A stretch of 59,365 nt of DNA from Bifidobacterium hapali. Lineage in GTDB: Bacteria; Actinomycetota; Actinomycetes; Actinomycetales; Bifidobacteriaceae. The notes beneath the pieces were generated by a model. It was not told the DNA's origin, searched no databases, and saw only the letters and a list, made by a program, of their open reading frames with translations. The stretch spans positions 1 to 59,365 of the forward strand of contig NZ_MWWY01000002.1 of the NCBI RefSeq assembly GCF_002259755.1, written 5' to 3'. The position numbers and the translations under genes are program-made. Numbering within the stretch: the stretch's first letter is position 1; each line of letters begins with the position of its first letter. Positions 18,044 to 26,429 of the stretch are shown one piece after another.

Positions 18044-19931
18044 TACGAACACCGAAACAAACGCTGAAAATGACGGCCTGCTGCAAGCATGGCGCTACCA
18101 ACTGCGCGCATGCGGCCTGTGGTGGCGCATGCGTCCTCAATGGTTCGTCGCGACCGTGCTGGACGCGCTGCTTCAGGCGGCCGTCCCGTACGCAACGATC
18201 TGGTTCTCCGCGCAGCTCATCAACGAACTCGCCGGTCGTCGCGACCCAGCCGCGCTCAAATCATGGGTAATACTTATTCTTGCGACTGCCGTAGTACTGA
18301 CGTTGGCTGCTGCCGCCTGCCATCATTGGAAAGCCGCCGCGGACGATACGATCGAGCTCGACCGCATGACTGTAGTTTCTGACAAACTCATGGATCTTGA
18401 CTTTCCGGTAGAAGACGATCCGCGTACTTTCGACACGGTGTCAAATATCGAGCAGAACGAAAACTTTACCGGCAAAGGACTGCCGAGCACGCAGACGATT
18501 CTCGAACAGTCGTTGCCTGCCGTGTTCCAGATCATCGGCGGCATCGCACTATCCGTATCGTTGTTCACGTCCACCGTGTCGGCGGACGCGGGCTGGCTTG
18601 CGATATTGAACAGTCCGTGGTTTGCGCTGGCGATGGTTGCTGTGCTCGTCGGTGACATTATGCTGTCGACAGCCTGCTATGTGCACGGCGACCATTATTG
18701 GGTTGATTACGCGGAGTATGGCCGGTTTGGCAACCGTATTTTCCGTTTCTTCGGTATGTTGTTCGCCAATGACAAGCGCGCGATGGATTGCCGCGTGTAC
18801 GGTCAGTTCGAGCGCGTGGCGATACCGTTTTTCCGGGCGAATAATATGTTCGATCTCCACTCCCCTGCTTTGCGCCGGATTTTCGGCCCAATGTCACGAT
18901 GGATCGCGTTGTCGGTTGCCGTGAACACGATGCTGATCGGTATCGTGTACGTGTTCGTGTGCCTCAAAGCGTGGGGTGGTGCGTTCGGCATCGGGTCGGT
19001 CACGCAGTACGTGGGCGCGATTACGACGATGTTCACCGGCCTGTCCGCATTGCTGGAGCGAATCGGTGACATGCGCAATAATGTGCCGTTCTTGAAGTCT
19101 GTGTTCGATTTTCTCGATACACCGAACACGATGTATCAGGGGTCGCTCACCACTGAAAAACGCGCCGATCGAGAATATGACGTCGAATTTCGAGACGTTT
19201 CGTTCCGCTATCCGAACGCGCCGGCCGATGCGTGGGCCTTGCGTCACGTCAACCTACGATTCCGTATCGGCTCGCGGCTTGCGATTGTCGGCGAAAACGG
19301 CAGCGGTAAAACCACGTTCATCAAACTGCTGTGCCGACTGTACGACCCGACCGAAGGCCAGATTCTGCTTAACGGTATCGATATTCGCAAGTACCGCTAC
19401 GACGAGTATATGCATATTTTCGCGGTCGTTTTCCAAGACTTCCGGTTGCTCGCGCTGCCGATCGGACAGAACGTTGCCGCGAGTGCGCACTACGATCGCG
19501 CTCGCGTAACCGACTGTCTCGAAAAAGCTGATTTCGGTGATCGGCTCGCCACGTTGCCGCGCGGATTGGATACGAGTTTGTACCGCGAACTTGACAAGAA
19601 CGGCGTGCAGATTTCCGGCGGTGAAGCGCAGAAAATCGCGATTGCGCGCGCACTGTACCGCGACGCGCCGTTCATCATTCTCGACGAGCCGACCGCCGCG
19701 CTCGACCCGATCGCCGAAGCGCAGATTTACGCGAAATTCAACGAGATTGCCGGCGACAAAACCGCCGTATACATCAGTCACCGACTCTCCTCATGCCGAT
19801 TCTGCGACGACATTGCGGTGTTTGACCACGGTTCGATCGTCCAATTCGGCACGCACGACGAGCTCGTCGCCGATGCGGCCGGCAAGTACCACGCCCTATG
19901 GCACGCCCAAGCCCAGTACTACGCGAAGTGA
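18036..19931 (+). CDS. ABC exporter half-transporter (membrane plus ATPase), second subunit
   Basis: A 631-aa partner of the preceding gene, overlapping it by 8 bases, which implies translational coupling. It has six membrane helices and a C-terminal ATPase with Walker A GENGSGKTTF, signature QISGGEAQKIAIARAL and Walker B FIILDEPTAALDP, then ISHRLSS. AAGGCGG lies six bases before ATG 18036; the ATG at 18030 is too close to it. The two ATPase domains differ from each other, as in heterodimers, though both Walker B motifs keep the catalytic Glu. A perfect 8-bp hairpin follows at 19955. Confidence 0.9.
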   Translation: MSDTNTETNAENDGLLQAWRYQLRACGLWWRMRPQWFVATVLDALLQAAVPYATIWFSAQLINELAGRRDPAALKSWVILILATAVVLTLAAAACHHWKAAADDTIELDRMTVVSDKLMDLDFPVEDDPRTFDTVSNIEQNENFTGKGLPSTQTILEQSLPAVFQIIGGIALSVSLFTSTVSADAGWLAILNSPWFALAMVAVLVGDIMLSTACYVHGDHYWVDYAEYGRFGNRIFRFFGMLFANDKRAMDCRVYGQFERVAIPFFRANNMFDLHSPALRRIFGPMSRWIALSVAVNTMLIGIVYVFVCLKAWGGAFGIGSVTQYVGAITTMFTGLSALLERIGDMRNNVPFLKSVFDFLDTPNTMYQGSLTTEKRADREYDVEFRDVSFRYPNAPADAWALRHVNLRFRIGSRLAIVGENGSGKTTFIKLLCRLYDPTEGQILLNGIDIRKYRYDEYMHIFAVVFQDFRLLALPIGQNVAASAHYDRARVTDCLEKADFGDRLATLPRGLDTSLYRELDKNGVQISGGEAQKIAIARALYRDAPFIILDEPTAALDPIAEAQIYAKFNEIAGDKTAVYISHRLSSCRFCDDIAVFDHGSIVQFGTHDELVADAAGKYHALWHAQAQYYAK

Positions 19932-19954
19932 GTTCTGGTGTCTTGGCGGTCGCG

Positions 19955-19974
19955 GCTCGCCGACAGGCGAGCCA
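19955..19974 (+). terminator. Short GC-rich hairpin after the ABC operon
   Basis: GGCTCGCC-GACA-GGCGAGCC is a perfect 8-bp stem. The same block occurs inside repeat R2 elsewhere (20881, 44370, 47117). The T-run is poor, so terminator function is uncertain. Confidence 0.5.
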
Positions 19975-20005
19975 GTAAAACGCGTGCGTATTGTTGATCG
20001 TCACA

Positions 20006-20572
20006 TCACAGCGGCAACAGATCGCTCAAATCGTCGCGCTCGCCGACTGCGGTGATATGACCGGCGTCCTTTTCTTGCGCCCACGTCGTGATGCCAGCCG
20101 CGAGTCGCAACCACACGTCAGGATCGAGTTCAATCACGTCCGGTGGCGTGAGATTATGCGGGTCCGACGCCGGACCGTCGAGGATCTTGATCGCCCCCCA
20201 CGGTGCCACGCGCACCTCCACGCCCGGTCCCGGCGCTCGACGTTCCAATAGAAATAAGGTATATCGCACTGCCATTGCCCACACTGGTCGTGGCAGCTCC
20301 GGACTGATCGACAGGGCGGATGCATCGGCGTCGTTCACATGGTCGGGTTGCGCAGCATTCGCCAGTGTGTTCTGCGTAGCCGGTGACGCGCTCGCCGGTG
20401 CTGCGACTGACGGCTCCCCTGCTGCTGACCGGTCATATGCAGCGATTCCCGCTCGCACCGCGTCACCGCCAGCGTGTGCCGCAGCCTGTGCTCGCGCCGC
20501 CTCAACCCACTGTCGCCACGCGCGGCGACCCTTTTCCATATCCTGTTCCCGAATCACAGCCATAGCCACCAT
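20006..20572 (-). CDS. Bacterial SCP-ortholog (sterol-carrier-like) family protein
   Basis: A 188-aa protein. The C-terminal half, from about residue 90, resembles the actinobacterial 'sterol carrier family' (SCP_3): WAMAVRYTLFLLERRAPGPG, EVRVAPWGAIKIL, then PPDVIELDPDVWLRLAAGIT and AGHITAVGERDDLSDLLPL. These small proteins are widely conserved next to housekeeping genes, but their ligand and role are unknown. The N-terminal half is Ala-rich and of low complexity. ATG 20572 and 20563 are both possible; no strong ribosome site is seen. Family A palindromes lie just upstream. Confidence 0.7.
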   Translation of the reverse strand: MVAMAVIREQDMEKGRRAWRQWVEAARAQAAAHAGGDAVRAGIAAYDRSAAGEPSVAAPASASPATQNTLANAAQPDHVNDADASALSISPELPRPVWAMAVRYTLFLLERRAPGPGVEVRVAPWGAIKILDGPASDPHNLTPPDVIELDPDVWLRLAAGITTWAQEKDAGHITAVGERDDLSDLLPL

Positions 20573-20628
20573 TGTGCCATCATCACGCCCGCCCTACGAG
20601 TCGCATAGCAGTCCAGACATTTCTGTAG

Positions 20629-20738
20629 TGGCGGTTTTCTCTCACTGACAGCCTCGTAAGCGAGCGAAAACCGCCACTGCCCAGATCGCGTGGCGGAAAA
20701 CGCTCGTTGAGCGCTCCTTAGTGAGCGAAAACCGCCAC
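20629..20738. repeat. Family A palindrome pair
   Basis: Units at 20629 (50 bp, pure GTGGCGGTTTTC arms) and 20691 (about 48 bp, hybrid arms) are 62 bp apart, directly upstream of the SCP-like gene. Confidence 0.8.
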
Positions 20739-20821
20739 TCGGAGTATGATCGCGCACCGCACCGTCGCCCGGCATGTCAACGGGAGGATTTAATAGTGTC
20801 AAGAGTTCGTTTACGATGTCT

Positions 20822-20965
20822 CGGCTCCCCTTGAAGGACGTTGCCGTTAAGCAAACAGCGGAGCTGTTTGTAGGCAACGTGCTCGCCGACAGGCGAGCCA
20901 ATAGAACGTGCGCGTAGCGCGTCTGAAATTGCTGGTTCGTTGCCGTGAAGCAAACAGCTTCGCCG
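20822..20965. repeat. Dispersed repeat R2 (GTTGCC...GGCAAC hairpin)
   Basis: Starts GGCTCCCCTTGAAGGACG and continues GTTGCCGTTAAGCAAACAGC, whose arms pair with GCTGTTTG...GGCAAC, then CTCGCCGACAGGCGAG. Copies lie at 22062 (inverted), 44309, 47051 and 52900 (inverted). In the 47051 copy the inner stem is CAAACAGTCC/GGACTGTTTG instead of CAAACAGC/GCTGTTTG, a compensated change. Confidence 0.75.
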
Positions 20966-20979
20966 CTAGTTCAGTCTTC

Positions 20980-21540
20980 TTATCGAATGAACTGTTCCAT
21001 GCTGTCAGCGAATCTATTAAGACGTAGTTTACGTAGATGTTTCAGCTCTTCATTCATGGTCCGCGGTGGGTTGTCCTTACTGGCAACGACGTCATTCATT
21101 ACGTTCAGGACGTTTTCTTGATCATGCTCCAGCATCATGGTCAGGAACTCGTCAGGATGAACGGCTGCTACTGCATATCGTTCAAGGTTCTCGGCTGGAA
21201 AGTCTTTGAGATTGTAAGTGACAATATAATCAGCATCAGCTACTAAAGCAGCAGCAAGGACGTGCCTGTCATCTGGGTCTGGCAGGTCAAGTGTCGATTC
21301 GAGTTGATTCCACCCATAGATGCAGTGAGTGGGATTCATCGGTGTGATGAATGACAGCAAACGATCTGCTTGCTTTGGTGTCCGTCCTCGGCGCTCGATG
21401 AGGGCGCGACGAGTCTCTTCTAGAATACGCTCAGACCATACGGCATCAATCACCTGCTCTTCGTCCAACGTGAGCATGATATCGAGCAACCAAATTGCGG
21501 GAAATATATTTGCATCGAGCAATACGACGGGTTTCGCCAC
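20980..21540 (-). CDS. PIN-domain protein, probable ribonuclease toxin
   Basis: A 186-aa PIN-fold protein. The acidic residues expected at the metal site are seen: Asp9 in VVLLDANIFPA, Glu near 40 in ILEETRRAL, and DLPDPDDRHVLAAALVADAD with the closing Asp in VTYNLKDF. PIN proteins in toxin-antitoxin pairs cut RNA. The GTG start at 21540 has CTGGAGG upstream and lies 19 bases after the stop of the HTH gene, so the two form an operon. The protein is longer than most VapC toxins (about 130 aa), with an extra C-terminal helical part. Toxicity is inferred from context only. Confidence 0.8.
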   Translation of the reverse strand: MAKPVVLLDANIFPAIWLLDIMLTLDEEQVIDAVWSERILEETRRALIERRGRTPKQADRLLSFITPMNPTHCIYGWNQLESTLDLPDPDDRHVLAAALVADADYIVTYNLKDFPAENLERYAVAAVHPDEFLTMMLEHDQENVLNVMNDVVASKDNPPRTMNEELKHLRKLRLNRFADSMEQFIR

Positions 21541-21559
21541 GGTGAGGCCTCCAGCTTAT

Positions 21560-21973
21560 TCAGTCAAAATCGGCGACGTAAGCCGCATCATCCTCGTCGT
21601 ATAAGCCCATCTCTGTGGCTGCCTGACGCATTGATGACAGGGATTGCCTCATCTGTTCACGCTCGCATCTTTGGTAGTCCATTACATCGGTTACGTTGAC
21701 CATGCGACGGCCGGTGGTCCCGTTACGAGTGAACGGAAGACGGCCGGAGTCAAGGATGCGCGCCACTGTACGAGACGAGCAATTAAGTAATTTCGCAGCC
21801 TCGCCGGTCGTAATCATATGGCGCTGTCCCATTACGCCGAGTGCCGCATTCAAAGCAGCTTCATATGCTTCGGCGTTTAACGCAACCACGTCGCCGTTAG
21901 AGCTGACAAGCGCTCGGTCGCCACGTAGAATTGTTGTCCCCTTGTGTTGGGGAGTATCAAGCATGGCAGGCAT
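21560..21973 (-). CDS. Excisionase-type helix-turn-helix protein, probable antitoxin/repressor
   Basis: A 137-aa protein with a helix-turn-helix of the excisionase/MerR type at about residues 55-105: MITTGEAAKLLNCSSRTVAR, then LDSGRLPFTRNGTTGRRMVN. The acidic C-terminus (LYDEDDAAYVADFD) could cover the PIN toxin. ATG 21973 has AAGGAGG four bases away. It is the first gene of the pair, and its promoter contains TGTCAG direct repeats between the -35 and -10 boxes that may be its own operator. Antitoxins with this fold are known for PIN partners. Confidence 0.8.
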   Translation of the reverse strand: MPAMLDTPQHKGTTILRGDRALVSSNGDVVALNAEAYEAALNAALGVMGQRHMITTGEAAKLLNCSSRTVARILDSGRLPFTRNGTTGRRMVNVTDVMDYQRCEREQMRQSLSSMRQAATEMGLYDEDDAAYVADFD

Positions 21974-21995
21974 GATTCCTCCTTACATTGAGATC

Positions 21996-22025
21996 ATGAT
22001 ACCAAATTCCTGACAAAACTGACAA
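21996..22025 (-). promoter_or_regulatory. Promoter and likely operator of the HTH/PIN pair
   Basis: On the minus strand TTGTCA (22020-22025) and TATCAT (21996-22001) are separated by 18 bases. The spacer carries a second TGTCAG, giving a direct repeat TGTCAG-TTT-TGTCAG, a candidate site for autorepression. Confidence 0.6.
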
Positions 22026-22061
22026 TAGTCAGAAATGTCGATTTTTGTTGTAATGCAGGAC

Positions 22062-22228
22062 CTGCCAGCCCCGTGGCTCCCCTGCCAAGGGGGCACGATA
22101 CAAAGATGCTCGCCTGCAATCACGGACGCGCTACGCGCGCAGTTTGTTGGTTCGCCTGTCGACTTGCACGTCGCATGCAAACAGCTCTGCTGTTTGCTTA
22201 ACGGCAACGTCTCCTGACAAGGGGACTG
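22062..22228. repeat. Repeat R2, inverted copy
   Basis: Contains GCAAACAGCTCTGCTGTTTGC and ACGGCAACGT in opposite orientation to 20822, ending CCTGACAAGGGG. It separates the toxin-antitoxin promoter from the palindrome array. Confidence 0.65.
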
Positions 22229-22320
22229 AGCAGTTTATCATCAATCCCCCTTGATCTGCTCCCAGGCAAGGGGAACCGAGTATCGAGTACCTCACTCGTC
22301 AGTGCAGGCATGTTTGTACC

Positions 22321-22954
22321 TCACGCGATGGAATTGACCCGTTTCAATCCATCGCGTGGCCTATGTATTTCCGGTATGTAGGTCACGAGATGGTAAAACC
22401 TCTATTTTTTCCATCGCGTGATATGGGTAATGCTCACGCGATGGCACGATACCGGTTTCATGCCATCGCGTGACCTCAATTTCCCTATTTTTCAGCGCAC
22501 GAGATGGAAATTCTAGGCTCTTTGCTATCGCGTGACCATGACCATAATCACGCGATAGCAAAAACACTCGATTTTTCATCCCGTGACTTATGTCTGCGGT
22601 CACGGGATAGCAAAACAGCCAATTTTTCCATCCTGTGACCCATGACGACCTGTTCTCGTGATATTGCGGCGGGAGCAGTATGATCATCCGCCGGAAAATC
22701 ACAGAAACAGGGTGCTTAGCGTGGTATTCCGGCGGTAAATCCGCTTACCTCCGCCGTAATATCACGCAACGTGCCCCTTCAGCGTGACATTTTGGCGGAT
22801 GATGGCCGATATTCCGCCGGAATGTCACGCTTGAGGGGTGTTTTTTGTGATATTGCGGCGGGAGTAGGCCATTGTTCCGCCGGAATATCACAAAAACAGG
22901 GCTGTTAGTGTGACATTTCGGCGGACACGCGGCTACCCTCCGCCGGAATATCAC
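22321..22954. repeat. Composite phased palindrome array: six family B units then five family C units
   Basis: Family B units (39-40 bp, TCACGCGATGG arms) start at 22321, 22383, 22434, 22497, 22548 and 22600, with steps of 62, 51, 63, 51 and 52 bp. Family C units (exactly 45 bp, GTGATATTGCGGCGG-type arms) start at 22658, 22721, 22784, 22847 and 22910, each step exactly 63 bp (45-bp palindrome plus 18-bp linker). Loops are unrelated, while arms change in pairs. No ORF is supported inside. Confidence 0.9.
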
Positions 22955-22968
22955 AGAAAATTGGTTCC

Positions 22969-23358
22969 TTACAGTATTTTGCCAACAACGAAACGTTCGA
23001 GAGCTCGCACATCGACGTCGGGCACAAACTCGAGACGAAGCCTGTACGGCATGGACATCCCTCCCAGAACAGCGAATCCCAAATCAGCGAACCACAGTTC
23101 TATCTTGGCGTCCGTGGTGACGCTCGTTGCTCGCAGACTCGAATACGGTAAAGTCGAGTACTCTCTCTTCTTGCCGGTCATACCTTGCGCGGTCACGGTG
23201 ATCAAACGCCGATCGGCGAATACCGCCCAATAATTGTTTGCGCCTTTGAACGCAGCATGTACTGTCTCACCGTCGAGCAGTAACCCGTCGAGAAGCGCGT
23301 TAGCCTCCCCAAGATCCGCGTTGCTCATTTTGGTGAATTGAGCGCCGAAATCGATCAT
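22969..23358 (-). CDS. Bacterial PH-domain protein
   Basis: A 129-aa protein matching the bacterial pleckstrin-homology family bPH_1: GLLLDGETVHAAFKGANNYW, FADRRLITVTAQGMTGKKRE, YSTLPYSSLRATSVTTDA. Members are small beta-barrel proteins of unknown function, often tied to the cell envelope or stress. ATG 23358 has GGAAGGGG upstream. No signal peptide or membrane segment. Its 3' end abuts the palindrome array (14 bp away). Confidence 0.8.
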   Translation of the reverse strand: MIDFGAQFTKMSNADLGEANALLDGLLLDGETVHAAFKGANNYWAVFADRRLITVTAQGMTGKKREYSTLPYSSLRATSVTTDAKIELWFADLGFAVLGGMSMPYRLRLEFVPDVDVRALERFVVGKIL

Positions 23359-23409
23359 GATTCCCCTTCCTTACCCAACGGTCATTGTCAGGTTCCCGTA
23401 CGCCTCCAG

Positions 23410-23435
23410 CATATCGGATATCGATGTCCGATATG
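23410..23435. promoter_or_regulatory. Operator-like inverted repeat upstream of glgP
   Basis: CATATCGGA and TCCGATATG are exact complements separated by 8 bases, about 170 bp before the glgP start and 50 bp after the PH-gene start; it could serve either divergent gene. Confidence 0.5.
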
Positions 23436-23539
23436 AACGAGCGTCAACGACAAAACTACGTTGCGTCAAACAGCGCGAACGGGTTGCGATCACACGCAGG
23501 AAACGCATACAGACGTCACGTAGCGTTAACCTCAACGTT

Positions 23540-23553
23540 GGTGACCGGTCACC
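23540..23553. promoter_or_regulatory. 14-bp palindrome in the glgP promoter region
   Basis: GGTGACCGGTCACC is a perfect palindrome. TTGGTG (overlapping its left end) and CATAAT 19 bases downstream form a loose promoter, so a repressor bound here would block glgP. Confidence 0.5.
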
Positions 23554-23602
23554 GCGTCAAGGCATAATAACAAGGGAAACCACATACGGAAAGAGAGTCA
23601 CT

Positions 23603-26047
23603 ATGACTGAAATTACCGCACCAAAGTCGCCGGTCACGACCGCCGAGTTCGCCGACGAAATTCGCGAACAACTCAAGTACACGCAGAACGTTACTGCCGA
23701 GCAGGCAACCGCTGCCGACGTCTATGTTGCTGCGTCCAAGGCAGTGCGCAACCATCTCGTCGATTCTTGGTTCAAGACTCAGTCGGACATGGTCAACGGC
23801 AACACCAAGGCCGTCGGCTACTTCTCCGCTGAGTTCCTCATGGGCAAGCAACTCGAGAACGCACTGCTCAACGCTGGCCTGACCGAGCAGTTCGACGAAG
23901 CCGTCAAGGAGCTGGGCTTCCAGCCGAAGGACATCGTCGACGCTGAGTACGAGCCGGGCCTCGGCAACGGTGGCCTCGGTCGTCTCGCCGCGTGCTACAT
24001 CGACTCCCTCGCATCCCTCGGCGTGCCGGCGTTCGGCTATGGCATCCAGTACAAGTACGGCATTTTCAAGCAGACGTTCGACGAGAACGGCAAGCAGGTT
24101 GAGACGCCGGATTACTGGCTCAACAACGAAGAGCCGTGGGGTCACATCGATTACAACCGTGACCAGAAGGTCTCCTTCGGTGGCGAAGTTGTCGAAGAGA
24201 ACGGCAAGAAGGTTTGGAAGCCGGCTTGGTCCGTGCGCGCAGTGCCGGTTGACTACATGGTTCCTGGCTACGAGTCCGGCCGCGTGAACACGCTGCGCCT
24301 GTGGACCGCCAAGAGCTACGACGAGTTCGATCTGCTCACCTTCAACAAGAGCGAGTACCTCGACGCCGTCAAGCCGCAGGTCAAGGCTGAGAACATCTCC
24401 AAGATCCTGTACCCGGAAGACTCCACCAAGGTTGGTAAGGAACTGCGCCTCGAGCAGCAGTACTTCTTCGTCTCCGCTTCCCTGCACGACGCAATCCGCG
24501 TCTTCTACCCGGGCGAAGCCAAGCCGGACCTGACCACGTTCCCGAACAAGATCACGTTCCAGCTCAACGATACCCACCCGGTCATCGGCATTCCGGAACT
24601 CATGCGCATCCTCATCGATGAGTACGACTACGACTGGGATACCGCATGGTCCATCACCCAGAAGACCTTCAACTACACCTGCCACACGCTGCTGCCGGAA
24701 GCCCTCGAAGTTTGGCCGGCCAGCCTGATCGGCGAGCTGCTGCCGCGTCACCTTGAGATCATCAAGAAGATCAACGAGCAGTTTGAAGACGAGCTCAAGG
24801 GCAAGGGCATCGACGACGCGACCATCGAGCGTATGCGCATCTACACTGGCGACTCGGTCCGCATGGCCTACCTCGCCACCTACGGCGGCTCCTACGTCAA
24901 CGGCGTTGCCGCGCTGCACTCCCAGCTGCTCAAGGATGTCACGCTCAAGGACTTCTCCGACGCATATCCGGACAAGTTCACCAACGTGACCAACGGCGTG
25001 ACCCCTCGCCGCTTCATCAAGCTCGCCAACCCGGGCCTGTCCGACCTCATCACCGAAGGCCTCGGCACCGACAAGTGGCTCTCCAACCTCGAACTGCTCG
25101 AGGGCTTGGTTCCGCTGGCTCAGGACGACGAATTCGTCAAGAAGTTCGCTGCCGTCAAGAACGCCAACAAGCACAACTTCGTCGCGTTCGCCAAGCAGCA
25201 CTACGGCATCGACGTTGACGAAAACACGCTGTTCAACACGATGGTCAAGCGTCTGCACGAGTACAAGCGTCAGTCGCTGAAGATCCTCGCCGTCATCTCC
25301 AAGTACGCTGCCATCAAGAACGGCACCGTCTCGGCTGACGACATCCTGCCGCGCACCGTCTTCTTCGGCGCGAAGGCTGCCCCGGGCTACTACCTCGCCA
25401 AGATGACCATCGAGCTGATCAACAACGTCTCTCGCGTTGTCAACAACGACCCGGATGTCAAGGGCAAGCTCGCAGTCTACATGCTGCCGAACTACAACAT
25501 CGAGATGGCGCAGAACCTCATCCCGGCCACCGAACTCGACGAGCAGATTTCGCAGGCTGGTAAGGAAGCCTCCGGTACTGGCAACATGAAGTTCGCGCTC
25601 AACGGTGCACTCACCGTCGGTACGCTCGACGGTGCGAACGTTGAGATTCGTGAGCGCGTCGGCGCTGAGAACTTCTTCCTCTTCGGCATGACCGTCGAAG
25701 AAGTTGAGAAGCAGTACGCTGACGGCTACGATCCGGCCAAGTACTACGAAGCTGACCCGCGCCTCAAGCAGGCTGTGAACCTCGTCGCCGACGGCACCTT
25801 CTCCAACGGTGACCGTAACGCTTACGCGCCGCTCGTCGCCGACTGGCTGACCAAGGATTGGTTCATGACCCTCGCTGACTTCTCCGCCTACGCTGATATT
25901 CAAGGCGAGATCGAGCAGCTTTACCGCGACCCGCTCGAGTGGAACCGCAAGGCCCTGCTCAACGTGGCGAACTCCGGTTTCTTCAGCTCCGATCGCTCGA
26001 TCGAGGATTATTTGGAGCGCATCTGGCACACCGGTCCGCTCGCCTGA
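23603..26047 (+). CDS. glgP: Glycogen/alpha-glucan phosphorylase
   Basis: Releases glucose-1-phosphate from alpha-1,4-glucans using pyridoxal phosphate and phosphate; cytosolic. From ATG 23603 it has 814 aa, normal for the family. The PLP lysine is about residue 663 in EASGTGNMKFALNGALTVG, followed by TLDGANVEI; GNGGLGRLAACYIDSLASLG and VTNGVTPRRF are other family blocks. The in-frame reading back to 23357 is non-homologous and rejected; GGAAAGAGAG precedes the chosen ATG. Codon choice is strongly biased to C-ending codons (AAC, AAG, GAC), typical of a highly expressed gene. The last 26 bases are duplicated downstream (26145-26170). Confidence 0.97.
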   Translation: MTEITAPKSPVTTAEFADEIREQLKYTQNVTAEQATAADVYVAASKAVRNHLVDSWFKTQSDMVNGNTKAVGYFSAEFLMGKQLENALLNAGLTEQFDEAVKELGFQPKDIVDAEYEPGLGNGGLGRLAACYIDSLASLGVPAFGYGIQYKYGIFKQTFDENGKQVETPDYWLNNEEPWGHIDYNRDQKVSFGGEVVEENGKKVWKPAWSVRAVPVDYMVPGYESGRVNTLRLWTAKSYDEFDLLTFNKSEYLDAVKPQVKAENISKILYPEDSTKVGKELRLEQQYFFVSASLHDAIRVFYPGEAKPDLTTFPNKITFQLNDTHPVIGIPELMRILIDEYDYDWDTAWSITQKTFNYTCHTLLPEALEVWPASLIGELLPRHLEIIKKINEQFEDELKGKGIDDATIERMRIYTGDSVRMAYLATYGGSYVNGVAALHSQLLKDVTLKDFSDAYPDKFTNVTNGVTPRRFIKLANPGLSDLITEGLGTDKWLSNLELLEGLVPLAQDDEFVKKFAAVKNANKHNFVAFAKQHYGIDVDENTLFNTMVKRLHEYKRQSLKILAVISKYAAIKNGTVSADDILPRTVFFGAKAAPGYYLAKMTIELINNVSRVVNNDPDVKGKLAVYMLPNYNIEMAQNLIPATELDEQISQAGKEASGTGNMKFALNGALTVGTLDGANVEIRERVGAENFFLFGMTVEEVEKQYADGYDPAKYYEADPRLKQAVNLVADGTFSNGDRNAYAPLVADWLTKDWFMTLADFSAYADIQGEIEQLYRDPLEWNRKALLNVANSGFFSSDRSIEDYLERIWHTGPLA

Positions 26048-26170
26048 CGGCTGCGCGGACGCGGTTTGCCAGCTGCGCGCTGGTTTCTGCCTCACGACTG
26101 TCGTCGTTCGGCGTCGCCTACAAACAGTCCTTAACGGCGCGCACTCTGGCACACCGGTCCGCTCGCCTGA
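26022..26170. repeat. 26-bp direct duplication of the glgP 3' end with a 97-bp insert
   Basis: The final 26 bases of glgP (26022-26047, ending CGGTCCGCTCGCCTGA) occur again at 26145-26170. The segment between carries R2-like pieces (CAAACAGTCCTTAACGGC). The original terminator follows the second copy, so an insertion with duplication, or tandem slippage plus insertion, is likely. Confidence 0.8.
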
Positions 26171-26177
26171 TTGGTGA

Positions 26178-26217
26178 TATATCCCCGCTTGGCATTTGCT
26201 GGGCGGGGGTATTTTTT
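26178..26217 (+). terminator. Rho-independent terminator of glgP
   Basis: TATCCCCGC pairs with GCGGGGGTA around a loop and is followed by TTTTTT. Confidence 0.8.
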
Positions 26218-26218
26218 A

Positions 26219-26376
26219 GCAGCGAATGGTTCTCAATAAGAAAAGTGTGAGCCAAACGAACAAAATCGGACAATCGCACATTAGAAAAACCGCGGTATTC
26301 CGGCACTTTACGAACTGCGATGTTCGATTGACACTATGTCAGGCTCACACTTTTCTTATTGAGAACCATTCGCTGC
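26219..26376. repeat. MITE-like element with 35-bp perfect terminal inverted repeats
   Basis: Arms 26219-26253 and 26342-26376 are exact complements, 35 bp each (start GCAGCGAATGGTTCTC). The 88-bp interior is AT-rich and partly symmetric (CGAAC/GTTCG, TCGCA/TGCGA). No ORF inside. Lies between two convergent terminators. Confidence 0.8.
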
Positions 26377-26397
26377 GCATTTTCCGGGCATAAAAAA

Positions 26398-26425
26398 ATC
26401 CCGCGTCGCAAACGGCGCGGGATTA
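26398..26425 (-). terminator. Terminator of the small membrane-protein gene
   Basis: On the minus strand AATCCCGCGCCGTTTGCG... folds as AATCCCGCG / CGCGGGATT and is followed by seven T. Confidence 0.85.
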
Positions 26426-26429
26426 ATCA

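Noticed and set aside
22321..22954. Array considered as a CRISPR
   Set aside because: The repeated parts are palindromes with 10-15 bp free loops and conserved linkers, arms differ between units, and no cas genes or leader are present.
23549..26152. Very long open frame on the strand opposite glgP
   Set aside because: It mirrors glgP codons exactly; strong codon bias of a highly expressed gene leaves the antisense frame free of stops. No family similarity.
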